This document shows, piece after piece, positions 10,501-22,500 of a stretch of 64,000 nucleotides of DNA; position 1 is the stretch's first letter, and every line of letters begins with the position of its first letter. The stretch is taken from the NCBI GenBank assembly GCA_020466095.1, contig CM035808.1:50914004-50978003 (forward strand), given 5' to 3'. The DNA is from Chlorops oryzae. Taxonomy: Eukaryota > Arthropoda > Insecta > Diptera > Chloropidae. Made by a program: the position numbers and the translations under genes. A model generated the notes under the pieces. The model was given only the letters and a program-made list of their open reading frames with translations. It was not told where the DNA came from and made no database searches.

Positions 10501-13500
10501 GAAATTTAACATCGAAATGTGTAATTTCTTTTACTTATGAATGAATTATTTTTTTCCAAAGTTGGTGTGCTATATAAATAAATGAATTGATTTGGTGATG
10601 TGTGCCAAATTTGAGATATAGATTCAAAAACTTAATATTCGCATTCGCATTCGCATTCGCGAATATGAGTAGGCATTCGCATTCGCATTCGCGAATGCTA
10701 AAATTTGACATTCGTTACATCACTAGTATGTACTATCATAGCAACACATCTGAATTCCACTATTTAAGAAGATTGGTGGTTATAGTCAGCCCTCATTTCT
10801 GTAAAACATAGGGAAAGGCTTATTTTGTTGTATTTGTATTTTTTAAATTACCTTTAAAAGTGCATTATCTATGAAATTTGGGCCATTTTAGTAACCTGAT
10901 CAATGGAAGTTATCGTCCTTAATAATTCCAATCAGAAGAATCAACCAAAACAACAACAAAAAATCTTTAACGAATAAGTTGATAATTATCTTCTAATTAC
11001 GCAAGCTCAATTAAATATTGTTTTTGATAAAATTTATTATTGGCCCTTCTTTTTATAATACCAGAATTGATGAATTGAAAGGAAAAAAATGTTAAAATAA
11101 AAGACTATTTTCATGACAAAAGCCCTTTTGAAAAAAATTTCACGTCACGGATGTCACGTAACGTATCATAATATGCCTCAATAAATAAAAAGTAAAAGGA
11201 ATTTTCTGGATTAAAAGTTTTGAACGAAAACTGCAATATTTCTCGTCATTGTTCATGAAGTTTCCTTAAAAACCTCATATTATTTTGGAAGATTTTTGCA
11301 GTGCAGTAGATGAAGAAAAAACCAACTTCCGTTTTTTGTCACGTGCGTCTCAGAATTTAATAGAAAATATCTCTGGACCGCACTTTCGCTGGCCACCACA
11401 TATTACACCAATTATTCTACAGCTGAGGAACTGTCAGATAAGTGAGACAAGGAGTTGAAAAAATTGATACTTCACCGAAAATTTGTGCATCAAATGCGTA
11501 CGACTGTCACGTGCGCACCTACGGAAATACCCATATACATATATTTAATTAGATAAATTTGAATAACTGTTCTGAATGAATCTATATTTCGTTTCACAAA
11601 ACCCTACTAAACATTAGAAGTAACTCTGGAGCACAGCAGTATTCGGAAAATTGATTGGTTCATACTAAATTCGACGGCGTGTTTTTCATACCAAATTATT
11701 GTACAGTATTATATTTGAAGATATCTTCGCTTATCGCGAATAACGTTGTAAGCGACATTTTTTCAAAAACCATTTTTTCACAATTTACCCTACCTGATCG
11801 AATAACTTCGAAGAAATGTTGAAAAAGTTTGTCTTAACCCTGCAGGGCATCGAACCGATTTTAAAGTATTTTGAAGTTAACTTTTTAATAAACACAACTG
11901 GTTGATTAATCGACTTCCTTCCTTGGCTTCAACTCACTATTTTAACGTGGCGATGTCCTAGGCAGTATTCAATTTTCCGTTCCTGCATGACCTTGCAACT
12001 AAATAATATTTAGCTACTTTTTGGTTGACCTGAAGTCAGAAAACGAGAGCACTGCTTTAATTAAATTGGTTAAAAAATGTTTAATAACAGGTTGGCTGAT
12101 AAGTCCCCGGTCTGACACATAGATGGCGTCGCTAGTATTAAATGCATATTATTTTTATATAGTGGCAACCTTCAAATGATTCGTGTCAAAATTTGAAGTC
12201 TGTAAGTCAATTAGTTTGTGAGATAGAGCGTCTTTTGTGAAGCAACTATTGTTATTGTGAAAAAAATGGAAAAAAAGGAATTTCGTGTTTTGATAAAATA
12301 CTGTTTTCTGAAGGGAAAAAATACAGTGGAAGCAAAAACTTGGCTTGATAATGAGTTTCCGGACTCTGCCCCAGGAAAATCAACAATAATTGATTGGTAT
12401 GCAAAATTCAAGCGTGGTGAAATGAGCACGGAGGACGGTGAACGCAGTGGACGCCCGAAAGAGCTGGTTACCGACGAAAACATCAAAAAAATTCACAAAA
12501 TGATTTTGAATGACCGTAAAATGAAGTTGATCGAGATAGCAGAGGCCTTAAAGATATCAAAGGAACGTGTTGGTCATATCATTCATCAATATTTGGATAT
12601 GAAAAAGCTCTGTGCAAAATGGGTGCCGCGCGAGCTCACATTTGATCAAAAACAACAACGTGTTGATGATTCTGAGCGGTGTTTGCAGCTGTTAACTCGC
12701 AATACACCCGAGTTTTTGCGTCGATATGTGACAATGGATGAAACATGGCTCTATCACTACACTCCTGAGTCCAATCGACAGTCGGCTGAGTGGACAGCGA
12801 TCGGTGAACCGTCTCCGAAGCGTGGAAAGACTCAAAAGTCCGCTGGCAAAGAAATGGCCTCTGTTTTTTGGGATGGGCATGGAATAATTTTTATCGATTA
12901 TCTTGAGAAGGGAAAAACCATCAACAGTGACTATTATATGTCGTTATTCAAGCGTTTGCAGGTCGAAATCGCGGCAAAACGGCCCCATATGAAGAAGAAA
13001 AAAGTGTTGTTCCACCAAGACAACGCACCGTGCCACAAGTCATTGAGAACGATGGCAAAAATTCATGAATTAGGCTTCGAATTGCTTCCCCACCCACCGT
13101 ATTCTCCAGATCTGGCCCCCAGCGACTTTTTCTTGTTCTCAGACCTCAAAAGGATGCTCGCAGGGAAAAAATTTGGCTGCAATGAAGAGGTGATCGCCGA
13201 AACTGAGGCCTATTTTGAGGCAAAACCGAAGGAGTACTACCAAAATGGTATCAAAAAATTGGAAGGTCGTTATAATCGTTGTATCGCTCTTGAAGGGAAC
13301 TATGTTGAATAATAAAAACGAATTTTGACAAAAAAATGTGTTTTTCTTTGTTAGACCGGGGACTTATCAGCCAACCTGTTATGTAATGAATTGAAAATTG
13401 TGCCTAATAAATGTATCTAGTGTAAACGTAGGGTTAACTATAAGTATAGCTTTAACTGTCGTATTTTAAGTTAGCTCTTGATGTCTGAAAGAGAAAGAGA

Positions 13501-16500
13501 CATATTCCTTCTTCTATAATTTTGCTGGCGAACGAGGAACACGTCGTAAGAGCGTCTTTGGACAAAAATCTTCTTAATCAAGTAAAAAGAACGCCATCCG
13601 GCATCTAAAATTCATTAAAATCGTCAGAAGTGAAGAAACCATGCCCAAACTTTCGAAAGCAGAAATAATTGAAGCCCTAAAAAATGCAGGTATACAATTT
13701 CTGCCAGAAGCCACGCATTACGACATGCGCTATTTGTTCGGAAAAAATATAGGATGTATAAACGACGACACTACTCCTAATATGAATTCCGGTCATGATA
13801 CAAAGAAAACAGATAGCCTCTTGCGCACTTCCGTTATGTTTTGCTTTTCGATCAGCTGTTTTCGTGACGTCAACGAAGAGCTCGAAGCTTGCTTTTGCTT
13901 TGACATTTGTATGATTTTGGTGGGAAAGTTGTTAAGCCGCGAGATTAAAGTGCAAGTTAAAATTAAAGTAGTTATATTTATTACAAAAATGAGGTGTGCC
14001 GTAAAAAATTGCAACAATGACAACGAGTCAAAAGCGTGCAGCATAAGTTTTTTCTCGTTTCCATCGAATGCTGCTTTACAAAAGCAGTGGATAAAATTTT
14101 GTTGCCGGAATGAAAATTTTAATCCAAAAACTTCGGTGATTTGCATGGATCATTTTAAGCCGGATGATTTTTCAAACAAAATGGAATATGATATGGGTAA
14201 TTTATTTTACATATTGCATTTGTAGATATTCAAGTGAGCTGCATGATTTTTTTAGGTTTTACTAAAAGGAGGCTTTTAAGAAATGGTGTTGTTCCAAGCG
14301 TAAAAAAGCAATCGGCTGAAAGCGAGAGAATTTTCAAAGAGCGGGAACAACGAATAGAAAAGCGCGAAAACAAAAAAAAAAAAACAGTGCAAATGCTCAT
14401 AAAAGTGTACGAAGCTTCGTCTGCATTAGTTGAAGGTGATAATAATAAAATAACCTAATTTAAAATTTTATTAACATTTCTCATTATTTTTTAGAAAGTT
14501 CAAATTCAGCATCGGAAATCCCACAAGAAGTTGAAGCAAGTGAACCGAATCTCCCATCCTGTTCGAAGGAATACATTGAAGATGAGGAAATAGTACAAAT
14601 GTCATTTTCAAAACAATATGAAGTCGAAGATGAAATTGAACGGCTGGAAAGTGACATGTAAGATTAAATTTTTAGATTTCGTTCATGTATCATATACATA
14701 AATCTTATTTTATTTTAAGTGCCATTTTACGTGGAGAAAATATTGGACTAAAGACCGCCAAAAGAAATCTTGAATGTCAGTTAAATGCCCTTTCGAACAA
14801 ATTGGAAAAACAGTCAAAAATAAATGAGTTCAACATGGATGCTTTAAATACAAAATTGACCAAAGCCATTTATGAACTAAAAAATTTGGAAGATAAACTC
14901 CTGACTATTTTTACAAAAGGACAAATTGAAAAACTAAAATCCGGCATTAACCGACGAACATGGACCGAAGAGGATATTGCAAATTCCATTACATTGTACG
15001 CGGCAAGTGCAAAATTGTATAAGCTTCTTTACAGAAAACAATTTCCCTTACCCGGCGTAAGTACGTTGCAAAAGTGGGCGCAGAAAGTTGATGTGGCGAC
15101 TGGACTTCTTAAGCCAGTATTTAAAATTCTTTCCGCTTCGAAAGAAATGTCTGATGTTCAAAAACTTTGCATTCTTAGCTTTGACGAAATGAAAGTCCGC
15201 GCATCGTACTGCTACGACAAATCCGCCGATACAACTTTGGCTCCTGTAAGCTACGTCCAAGTAGCTATGATCAGAGGTAAAAATAATATGAAAAGTAAAA
15301 TTAACAAACTTGGTCATTTATTCTCATATGGTTTCTTAGGACTGATATCGAATTGGAAACAGCCTGTATTTTATGATTTTGACTGCAAAATAACTGCTTC
15401 CTTATTAGAAAATCTGTTGCGGATATTGCGTAGCAGGTATGGTGTGCGATTTGGGCGGAGGAAACAAATCCTTATTCAATGAGCTAAATGTCACAGAAGA
15501 GAATCCATGGTAATACATATTATGATTACAAGAATCATTCTTTAATAACTTACATTTTATTTTGAAGTTTCAATTATTATTTCTCTAACTATTTTTAGGT
15601 TCTTGTTTAATGACGACAAAATTTTCATTTTTGCGGATGTTCCTCATTTAATAAAACTACTCCGAAACCATTTTGTAGACAAAGGATTTTTAATTGATGG
15701 GAAACCAGTACGTTCGGACATTATTTCGAAACTCTTAGAAGCATCTTCTGATGATATTAGGATAACGCCCAAGATATCCTTTGCGAACCTAACCGTTGCA
15801 AAGGCGAAAAGGCAAAAAGTAAAGCTGGCTACTAAGCTGTTCTCTCATACTGTTGCGCAGTCCATCACAAGAGCAGCCACTCATGGTCTACTGGAAGGCT
15901 TCAATTGGGAGGAGTGCCATAAATTATTTAAACTGGTAAGCTTTATCATGAACATAGATCCAATTTTTAGCATATTCAATTTCAAACAAACGATTGGTTC
16001 GATGTAATGAACGTTCGAGTACCGCGCCAAGACACAAGAACGAGATGTCATGCTTACGGTCTTGCCCTTGACGAACAAAATTTAATATTGGACCAAATGT
16101 CAGAAATGGTTAGGGATATGCGAGCGATTGGACGAAACAGCTTGCTCCCATTTCAAAAAGGTTTTTTTTTTAGTGACTGTTTGCAGTTAAATCAAGTACT
16201 AATTTGAAAAATTTACTTATGTAGGTATATTGCAGTCTAACAACGCCATTAAGGGACTATATGAAGAAACAAATTCGCGTTACAAATGCAAATTTATTTT
16301 GACATACCGTCTCAATCAGGACGTTCTCGAGAACTTTTTTGGTTTGATCCGGTCTAAAGGTGGGCTGTATGATCATCCGGACCAGTTGGAGTTTAGATAC
16401 CGACTTCGCTCCTACATTCTTGGGCGTAACGATGGTGTTATATCAGACGCTGCGATTGTAGAGATAGATGACACCCCTGACATAGACAGGTCGGAGAAGT

Positions 16501-19500
16501 CTTTAACTGGTAAATAAATACTGTTTAAAATCATTCTTCACACTCTTACGACTAATTTATTGTTTCAGGAACTATTTTCAGCAGTTTCAATCCACGAATA
16601 GTAGAGGAAGAAGTGAGCGAAGAACTCTCAGACATGGCATACGATGGCCTTGAAAATCTCGCTGGCTACATATGCTATAAGCTTAAAAAAGATGTACCAG
16701 GAATTGCTGTTTCTGACGAAACACCTTCAACTTCCACTTATTCGTGGGTAGACCATCTCAGTGAGGGCGGACTGTCGAAACCCACACCAGAGACGATGAT
16801 GTTTATAAAGGACTTGCATAAAATTTTGAGGCATACAACAAAGACAGCCTCCTTATTACCACAAACTATTTAAGATTTCATTTGGATAAAGCAAAGGAAG
16901 TTAACTGTCATGAAAAACTTAAAAATTTGTTTTTCAGAGCTAGGATGTATTTCAAAATTCGTGTCTTAAATCAAGAAATAATAGAAAATGCCAAATAAAG
17001 AAAAAGAAAATTAAATAAAACAATTACATAATATCAAAAGTATTTCAGCGCTTTTTATTTGATTTTTATGCGAACAAGCTTCCTATTTAAAAGGTCTGTT
17101 GCGGAATTTAATCCGTGTAGCATTTTCCACACATTTAGGCATGTGCTTGAATCCAAAAGCTGGCGGAATCGGAATTAAAATCGACCAAAATTTCATATAG
17201 AATTTACTGCTTTTGTTGGTTTTGGTTTTGGATAGGAACTCTAATCGGTTCTTTATAGCACACAGCCATATTTTATCCGCCTGTTTATATATTTTTTATT
17301 TCCTATAAAAACATCATTTGCGTAGCATTTCATGCAGTTTTAACTAGAGCACTGCATGAATGTATTCTGTTTACAGTTCCACTCATTCTCTCATTGTATC
17401 AGTACCCATGTTCGAGTTGCTGTGAGGGATGAAATGAATTGATAAATGCTCTCATGCTCTTGCAGCGAATGTTGTATTGATCTCTGCTCTCTCAGCTTCT
17501 CTGTTGTCTCGCTCAAAACTTCTCAGTACAATGTTGTAGTTGTTCGGCGTTCGGGAATTTTCGGGTATTTTGGGTATTTCAGAAAAAGCATTAGCGTGCA
17601 AAACAATAAACCGGTTTTTACATACGGCGAATTGTTCTCTTGCATTTGAATCGTTGCAGTAAACAAACTGTTGTGCGAGAGTTAGCATTCTTTGAATGGA
17701 AAATATGGAAGCTATGGAAATCGATGGGATAGGTAGATTGAAAGATTTTTTTGAATTTATTGAAACAATTTGATGAATTTATTGAACGTGTGACTTATTT
17801 TGGGGTTTGAACCAGCCAAACGAAGCGAGCAATATTTTATCGAAAATTTCAAAAGGAGAACTGTTCCTGAAAAAAAAAATCGTAATCACACGAACTGATT
17901 TTTTATTTCGTTCGCGAACGAAATGCTTTTCGATCGCGAAAAATATTTTTGGTTCGTGAACCGAATCGTAAACCAACCGAACGGAAAAAAAATTCGTGAG
18001 CGATTTTGATCGGAATTAATCGGTTATTTTTCGTTCTCCGCAGTAAGTATGTCGTCGTTCATACTATGAGACAAGACAAGCGAGAGACACGGTGGTTGTA
18101 GGCAAGGGACGTTCGGGGTAGAGAGAGGGGTACGTGTCTTACGTACTCGGCGACACGCTTTGTGCTTGTCCTTCTCATCATAAAAATAGTGCTGCCATAT
18201 TTGGGTAAATATTCTCTTCTTATGAAGAAGCATATCTACAGATTTCGGAAATAATTTAAAAAGCTAGCTTTGAAGTATTAAATACGAAAAATTGTGGAGA
18301 ATAGCTTACACTTTTTCTAAAAAAGATCTTTGGACCAACTTATTTTGTCAAAAACCGTGATAATAATTTATTTATCTTATTTCAAGAGCGTAGGGGATTT
18401 TTAATTCAGATTGTAGGTATTTCAAAATTTTTTTTCTGGCAGCACTGTATAAAACCAGTTTCTTCTTCTATTTCAAATGTCGCAGAGACAATTTTTACTA
18501 GTATGAACACGAATAAGACACCAAAAGAGAATTCACCGTGTCTCTCGCTTGTCTTGTCTCATAGTATGAACGACGACTATGCAGTTTTGTATTTTTTAGG
18601 GGTTGAAATTTTGTTCACAATCTTGAAGAGTTTGCTCTGCATTGGCCGCTGAACAGAAATGAATGAAAACAAGTAAGGGTGTTATAGCCAGGCGAGCCTG
18701 ACAATAGAATACCCGACACAGATACACGTGTTCAAATAATTTTTAATATCAAGAGGTGTTTAAGGCCATTAGAGGCCCCATATACCGACTTTTGTTAAAT
18801 TTCTTTATGAAAACCGCCCTTTTGCCACGCCCACTTTTCCAATATTTTCTAATTCTAATCGGAGGCCTTAATATGCGCTCAAATTCTAAGTTTCAGCGAA
18901 ATATTTCTAAAAAATCTGATATTGGGGCAGCTTTGAGATTTTTGTGCCAGACCCTAGCACTGGAGGTACCCTTAATAATGGACCTATAAAAAAAATTTTG
19001 GAGAGGATGTTTATGGCTACAAAGGAAGCATAATTGCCAAATTTCGTTCAAGTCACATTTGAATTTCGGGTGAAGGAAGCCATTTTCGAAAACACCCTTC
19101 GGCCACGCCCACTTTTCGAATTTTTTGACATTGAATAACTTGACTTCAAATATGTTCAACTATCAAATTTCATCAAAATATCTTGAAAAACTTCGATTTT
19201 GAGGCAGTTTTTGTGATTTTCATAACAGACCCTAGTACTGGAGGTACCCCTAAAAATGGTCAGATCGGGTCCATTATCGAACTTGTTCTTACTTATGTCC
19301 CCGTGAGCACGCATACCAAATTTCATCAAGATAGCTCAACTCCTTCGATAAGAAAACTGTATACAAACAGACGGACAGACAGACGGACATGTCTAAATCG
19401 AATCTCCTGGTAACGCTGATCATTTCTATAAACATTTTGTATGGTCTATCTCGGCTGGTTCTGGGTGTTACACACAACCACACAAACGCAATATACCCTC

Positions 19501-22500
19501 GACACAAAGTGTGTCGGGTATAAAAATACAACGCACAGGTAAGAAATGTGCTCGTGCGCTAAAACCTGAACTGAATTTTTCCGTTCTCTAAAAAACTCTT
19601 TCCGTTCGGCAGTCAGCGAATTTAAAAAAATTCAGTACACAGGTAAAAATTGTGCTCGCGAATTAAAAAACGAACGATTCGCATAGCGAGCATTTTTCAG
19701 TTCGCGAACGGATTTTTTCCGTACCCTGTTAACAATGCAATAATAAAATTTAACTCGATCGAGCAACTCGAGATACTCGAATAGTTGTACTCATATTGGA
19801 ATATGCGCGTCTCACTCGTACAACTATTCTCTGCTCCCGTTTTCATTCTCTTTCACACTCTTTGCTTCACGCAAACGAGTGGCAATGCTTACTGTGTTCA
19901 TGTCGCTTGTATTAGTACAATGACGTTTTCGTAAACATGTGAATGTATTCGAATACGCGAAAAGGCATACCCATGCAGGGCTCTAGTTTTAACCACACAA
20001 ATTGAAATTTCAAACATAGTGTGTGTATTTCACCAAATATAACTTTCATTTTCATTTTTATTTCTAAATTCAATAGCACGTAAATTTCACTTCACTTCCA
20101 ATTGCATATAAAATGTAAACAAAACAAACAGCTGCGCTCTTTTATGACATAGATGCGCAGTAGAAAATTTTTTTGACACTCGGAAGAGGTTATCTGTTTT
20201 CTTTGTTTCATGAATTCCGGTGAGGAAAAAGGCGAAGATCAATCCGAAGTCACGAATAACAAAAATGAAGAAACTGAAGCTCCCAAAGATGAATCAACAC
20301 CTATCAGCAATGATGTTGCCGCCACCGCCGCTAAAACTGTTGCCACCACCGCCACCACTGATTCTGCCGCTACCGCTGCCCCTGCCACCGCTGCTGGTAA
20401 AATTGCTGCCACCCCCGCTGCCACTGTTTCTGCCGCCGCTGCTGCCACCACCGCTGCTACAAAACGAAATCCTTCAGCCAACAGGAACGCAAATTCGACT
20501 TAGCTACGATAGAATCAATGGTTAGTACATTTAGTGGTGATGATATACGACTGTGCTGACCGTGATAAATTCAAAGCCATGCGTCGTTTGTTGTCCGGTA
20601 CAGTGAATCTCTTTTTGCGTACTACCTCCGCAAAAACTTACAACGAACTTAAAATTGCCGTCTTAGAGGAGTTTGGTAGCAGCCGCTCAATCGTTGATAT
20701 CCTGATTCTACTGAAGGCACGCACACTAAGGCAGAACGAGACAGTGAAACACTTTATTATTGCAATGCAGGAAATCGCTTATAATGCTAATATTCCGGAA
20801 GCAACACTGATTGATTACATAATAGAGGGGCTCAACGACAGCAGCAACAACGTCGCCGTACTCCTAGGAGCCCGCACTTCAAAAGATCTTAAATCCCTCA
20901 TCGAGCGCTATGAGAAGATGCGCAACAAGGCAGGTGGCAATAAACCAACATCCGCGAAACCATCTGCCAAAGGTATCGCCGCGGCTCGCAATGCCGTTCA
21001 ACCGAAGACTGAGGACCAACCAGACAATATCGCCCGCAGTTACAACTGCAGCAGATTTGGACACTACCAAAGCCGCTGCCACCTAGGCCACCAAATTCCT
21101 GCTTAATTTTTCTACCTATTTTAGGGCAGAATATTTCATTGCCCTGCCCTAAATAGGATATTTCGTATTTAAAGTTAGGGCATTGAGAAGGCATTTCGAC
21201 CAAAAATAGGTCGAAAAGAAGTCGAAATTACCAAATTTTAACCTAAATTGGGCAAAGAATGAAATGAAAAGAACGAAACGAAAACGAACCCAAAACGAAA
21301 CGACAAAAAGGGAGAGAGATATATAAATAGATAAGATCTGACTCATTCATACGGATTACTTCAATACAACAATGAACGAAAGATTTTCTATCAAGTATGT
21401 TTTATGAAATGAATAATAAATAAAATATGGACTTGAGTAAAAATATTTTGCGATTCATAAAACCTTAATGTATATGCGAGCTTGGATTTATGGTGAAAGT
21501 GTTCCTTGTACTCCTTCATTTTAAGGGGCCATCTCATTGATGTGAATTAAATAAATTTTTCTTTAAAAAAAAAATTATTTTTCGTATAGAAAAAACGGAT
21601 GCAGAAGAAGAATTCTCAATCCGCCATTCGAAAGACATGGCGGAACGCAAAATCGGGCCACAAAGTCGAATTTCCTTCATTTCCTTACCTAATAGGAAAA
21701 AATGACTTTCAGCTTTCTTTATAGTTATTTTTCCTTAAATTATCCCTGTTAAGGAATTTATTACTTATTTTTGCTCTAATAAAGCATTTAAACTTTTTTT
21801 TTGCGACAGCCACTCACATGTATTGCTTACGCTTTTGCCTCAGTTTGATGGAAACAGCCGAGCATGCAACATCGAGAGCGGGCATGCGGAAATTTATAGC
21901 TTTTCCGTCAATTTCAGCTCTTTTATGCTACTTCTAGCTTTCATTAAAACTCGCGGTGCTTCTTTGCGTTTAGAGTATGCATATGTTCCTAGCAATTGGG
22001 AACCAAATGGAATTTTATTCTGGCCGAATAAAAATGCATTAATTAAAACTCACACTTCTTATGCTCTCAACGTTACTTTACACAATGGTCCATTTAGGTC
22101 AAAATAGGCATACGTTTTTTTTTAGCTTTGTGTTTTTCCTTCAGTCATTTCGACTTAAAAGTCGAATAATCAATGCATCCCGACTTATAGGGCAGAAAGG
22201 CAACAAAACAAGTATTTTTTTGACCTAATATCGCCCTAAAAGTCGAAAGGACCTAATAGTTGAAATTAAGTCCAAAATTTAGTCCATATGCCTTAAAAAA
22301 CTTACCTAATTTGGAATTCAAAGTTATGGCACTATTAGGGCATTTAAGAAGGACTGTTTTACCTATTTTCGACCTAAAATATTATTTAAAGTCACATTGA
22401 CTTTTAAGCCGTGACATAGGTTGGATTTAGGTAATTTCGACCTTGTAAAACTTACTTTTAAGTTAGGGTATTTTTAAGGCAGAACTTTGGTCAAAAATAG

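Larger units (their letters stand above)
13794..20212 (+). mobile_element. P element, 6.4 kb, with 32-bp inverted repeats and target duplication
   Basis: The left end begins CATGATACAAAGAAAACAG; the right end is the complement of CATGAAACAAAGAAAACAG. They agree at 29 of 32 positions, similar to the 31-bp ends of Drosophila P. AATTCCGGT flanks both sides (13785-13793, 20213-20221); P makes 8-bp duplications, so one base may be chance. The transposase occupies the left half. The right 3.3 kb holds a nested MITE (18051-18577), a dispersed repeat (18671-19522) and sequence with ttcgcgaacg motifs near 17900 and 19650. Confidence 0.92.

Noticed and set aside
12211..12486. 91-codon minus-strand frame opposite mariner B (repeated at 3294 and 31895)
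   Set aside because: It recurs only because the mariner copies are alike; it is the shadow of the transposase.
13641..14225. A single 194-codon protein joining gag start to a THAP domain
   Set aside because: The join is the P-element insertion point; the frames are open by chance through the P terminal repeat.
19183..19413. KNFDFEAVFVIFITDPSTGG frame, also at 43926 and 60741
   Set aside because: Recurs in each copy of the 0.85-kb dispersed repeat with stops nearby; follows repeat similarity, not coding constraint.
20220..20525. Overlapping Pro/Leu-rich and Ala-rich frames on both strands
   Set aside because: They are alternative readings of the GCC/ACC triplet tract in gypsy gag.
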